Shown here piece after piece: positions 4,890 through 6,144 of a stretch of 6,144 nucleotides of DNA. Under the pieces are notes generated by a model that was given only the letters and a program-made list of their open reading frames with translations, was not told the DNA's origin and made no database searches. The stretch comes from Thermoplasmata archaeon (lineage in GTDB: Archaea > Thermoplasmatota > Thermoplasmata > JAGHBH01), in assembly GCA_030673205.1 (NCBI GenBank), contig DAOVJP010000088.1, positions 1 through 6,144 of the forward strand, written 5' to 3'. Numbering within the stretch: position 1 is the stretch's first letter; each line of letters begins with the position of its first letter. Made by a program: the position numbers and the translations under genes.

Positions 4890-6144
4890 TGAAGGTATGT
4901 TTGCTCGGAGAGGGAGCGGTGGGGAAGACCAGTCTCATACGGAAGTATGTGTATGATGCTTTTGACGATGAATATATCAAATCTATAGGGGCGAAGGTCA
5001 CCAAGAAGAGGCTGGAGATCCCTGAGAGCAACACCATGCTCACGCTGATGATCTCCGATATCCTGGGCCAGATGAGCAATGAGGACCTCCACACCTCTTA
5101 TCTGCACGGTCTGAGAGGGGCCATCCTGGTATGTGATCTGACCCGTAGAGATACGTTCAAGGCGTTGGAGAGATGGATACGCATCGTGCACCGCGTAGCC
5201 GAGGCACCGCCCATGGTCATAATGGGAAACAAACACGATCTCACGGACAAGATAGAGGTCAAGGAGGCGGAACTGGCAATGCTGGCTAGGAAACTGGGAG
5301 GCGTGTACTTCCTGGCAAGCGCCAAGACCGGCGAGAATGTGGAAAAGGCCTTCGATCTTCTGGGACGGAAGATGGTGGCGGGCAGCGCGCCTGTGGAAGG
5401 ATGGAGCGCCACTCCTGCTCCAAGGCCCGCGGGACAAACCCCTAAGCCTGCCCCTCCGGTCGAGAAGAGAGCAGCAAAAGAAGAACCAACACCCAAAACA
5501 GCAGTGAAAGAAGAACCAACACCAGAAAGAGCAGTGAAAGAAGAGGAGACTGCCAGTGGTGAGCCCATAAAAGAAGGAGATATGAAAAGGGATATTCCCC
5601 AGGACACGGGCGAGCGGGCCTGCCCTGAGTGCGGATCACATGACATAAAGTTATTTCCGGATGGGAGCGGGATGTGCGAGGACTGCGAGGCGGTCGTGCC
5701 CAAGCCTGTTGTGAGCGCAGCGGCGGCCCAGTTAGGGAGCGCTGTAGAGATAGGGGGGAAGAGCGGGGGCGGAACGATAGAAGAGAGCGTAGACAAGGCA
5801 GAGAAGAAGGATACGCTTCCGCCGGAGAGCGGAAAGGTGACAGAAGAAACGAGCCCTCCATCGAAAAAGCCAGTGCCAATGGAGAAAACAAGAAGCGGAG
5901 AGAAGACCGACATACCCGAGGAAAGCGCGCCGTTCTTCAATGTCCCTGTGGACGCTCTCCACCAGCTAAAAGAACGGCTGGAGATCGTGTTGGCAAACAG
6001 GGGAGAGGATACCGTTCATGCGCTGTTGGGAGAGTATGGCTATGATTGCGGATGCACGGCCATAAAGAGCATGGGCATCACATGTACCATGGCCGAGTTG
6101 AAGAAAATGCTCCCGGACCTGTGGATAGGCATCGGACTGAGCAA
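4874..6144 (+). CDS. Ras-like small GTPase with linker, zinc ribbon and C-terminal Cys-containing domain (3'-partial)
   Basis: The frame stays open to the window end, with 423 residues visible. Residues 1-170 are a Ras/Rab-type G domain: P-loop GEGAVGKTS (12-20), switch I YIKSIGAK with S37 in the place of the usual Thr, G3 DILGQ (62-66), G4 GNKHDL (118-123) and G5 ASAKTGEN (148-155). Residues 171-245 are a Pro/Ala/Lys/Glu linker containing three 10-residue repeats (AVKEEPTPER type). A zinc ribbon follows with C250-x-x-C253 and C268-x-x-C271. A second charged linker (about 280-350) leads to a folded segment from about 353 (FFNVPVDALHQLKERLEIVL), including GYDCGCTAIKSMGITC, which is cut off by the window edge. 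No transmembrane segment is visible. It likely acts as a nucleotide-dependent switch; partners are unknown. Start: ATG 4874 overlaps the Mut7-C gene by 16 bases, with GGAAGGAG only 1 base upstream. ATG 4889 (TGATG overlap, MKVCLLGEG) is equally plausible. Confidence 0.88.
   Translation, partial: MQRRLMKVCLLGEGAVGKTSLIRKYVYDAFDDEYIKSIGAKVTKKRLEIPESNTMLTLMISDILGQMSNEDLHTSYLHGLRGAILVCDLTRRDTFKALERWIRIVHRVAEAPPMVIMGNKHDLTDKIEVKEAELAMLARKLGGVYFLASAKTGENVEKAFDLLGRKMVAGSAPVEGWSATPAPRPAGQTPKPAPPVEKRAAKEEPTPKTAVKEEPTPERAVKEEETASGEPIKEGDMKRDIPQDTGERACPECGSHDIKLFPDGSGMCEDCEAVVPKPVVSAAAAQLGSAVEIGGKSGGGTIEESVDKAEKKDTLPPESGKVTEETSPPSKKPVPMEKTRSGEKTDIPEESAPFFNVPVDALHQLKERLEIVLANRGEDTVHALLGEYGYDCGCTAIKSMGITCTMAELKKMLPDLWIGIGLS
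5471..5545 (+). repeat. In-frame 30-base tandem repeat in the GTPase linker (2.5 copies)
   Basis: Copies at 5471-5500 and 5501-5530 match at 25 of 30 bases, and a partial third copy (5531-5545) matches the second at 14 of 15. They encode the 10-residue units AAKEEPTPKT, AVKEEPTPER and the start of AVKEEETASG. The period keeps the reading frame, so copy number could vary between strains and only change linker length. Confidence 0.75.

Noticed and set aside
5471..5545. CRISPR-like or regulatory repeat
   Set aside because: The units are directly adjacent, in frame and encode a linker; there are no spacers or palindromes.
5098..5940. 280-residue open frame on the minus strand
   Set aside because: It lies opposite the GTPase gene. 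Its Ser/Phe/Leu-rich product is what the reverse of Glu/Lys/Gly-rich coding sequence yields, and no domain is recognisable.

Overview
The window looks like archaeal chromosome, most plausibly a euryarchaeal or Thermoplasmatota-type genome. The evidence is an archaeal-type RNA 3'-phosphate cyclase, the archaeal stand-alone pyrimidine reductase of riboflavin synthesis, a Mut7-C/zinc-ribbon protein, a Ras-like small GTPase, heavy use of ATA (Ile) and AGG/AGA (Arg) codons, GGAGG/GGTGA ribosome-binding sites and TATA-like promoter boxes. No marker fixes the lineage more precisely. All supported genes lie on the + strand and are tightly packed, and the long minus-strand open frames are shadows. No RNA gene, CRISPR array, insertion sequence or long gene-free stretch is visible.

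Layout. Bases 2-415 are the 3' end of a gene entering from the left: a Gly/Ser/Lys linker followed by a small alpha/beta domain of unknown function. Eight bases later comes a small winged-helix DNA-binding protein (424-822). A 62-base gap (823-884) holds a good archaeal promoter and an inverted repeat, and leads into two tandem paralogous four-helix membrane proteins (885-1373 and 1375-2514). The second carries a long disordered cytoplasmic tail ending in a zinc ribbon.

After a 30-base gap comes a compact run: rtcA (2545-3585), the riboflavin-pathway reductase (3634-4302), a Mut7-C/zinc-ribbon putative RNase (4299-4889, overlapping by 4 bases) and a Ras-like GTPase running off the right edge (4874-6144, overlapping by 16 or 1 bases). 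The GTPase has an unusual architecture: G domain, repeat-containing linker, zinc ribbon, second linker and a Cys-containing C-terminal domain cut by the window end.

How the genes may work together. rtcA and the Mut7-C protein both point to RNA 3'-end or RNA processing. The reductase is a metabolic gene in the same transcription unit. The two membrane proteins and the GTPase share a plan of folded domain, Pro/Glu/Lys-rich linker and zinc ribbon, which raises the inference of a membrane-associated regulatory role. The most noteworthy local features are the GTPase-zinc ribbon fusion, an AT-rich promoter-like block inside the 3' end of the Mut7-C gene, and a duplicated ribosome-binding/start region before the reductase gene that creates an 8-codon mini-ORF ending on the real start codon.
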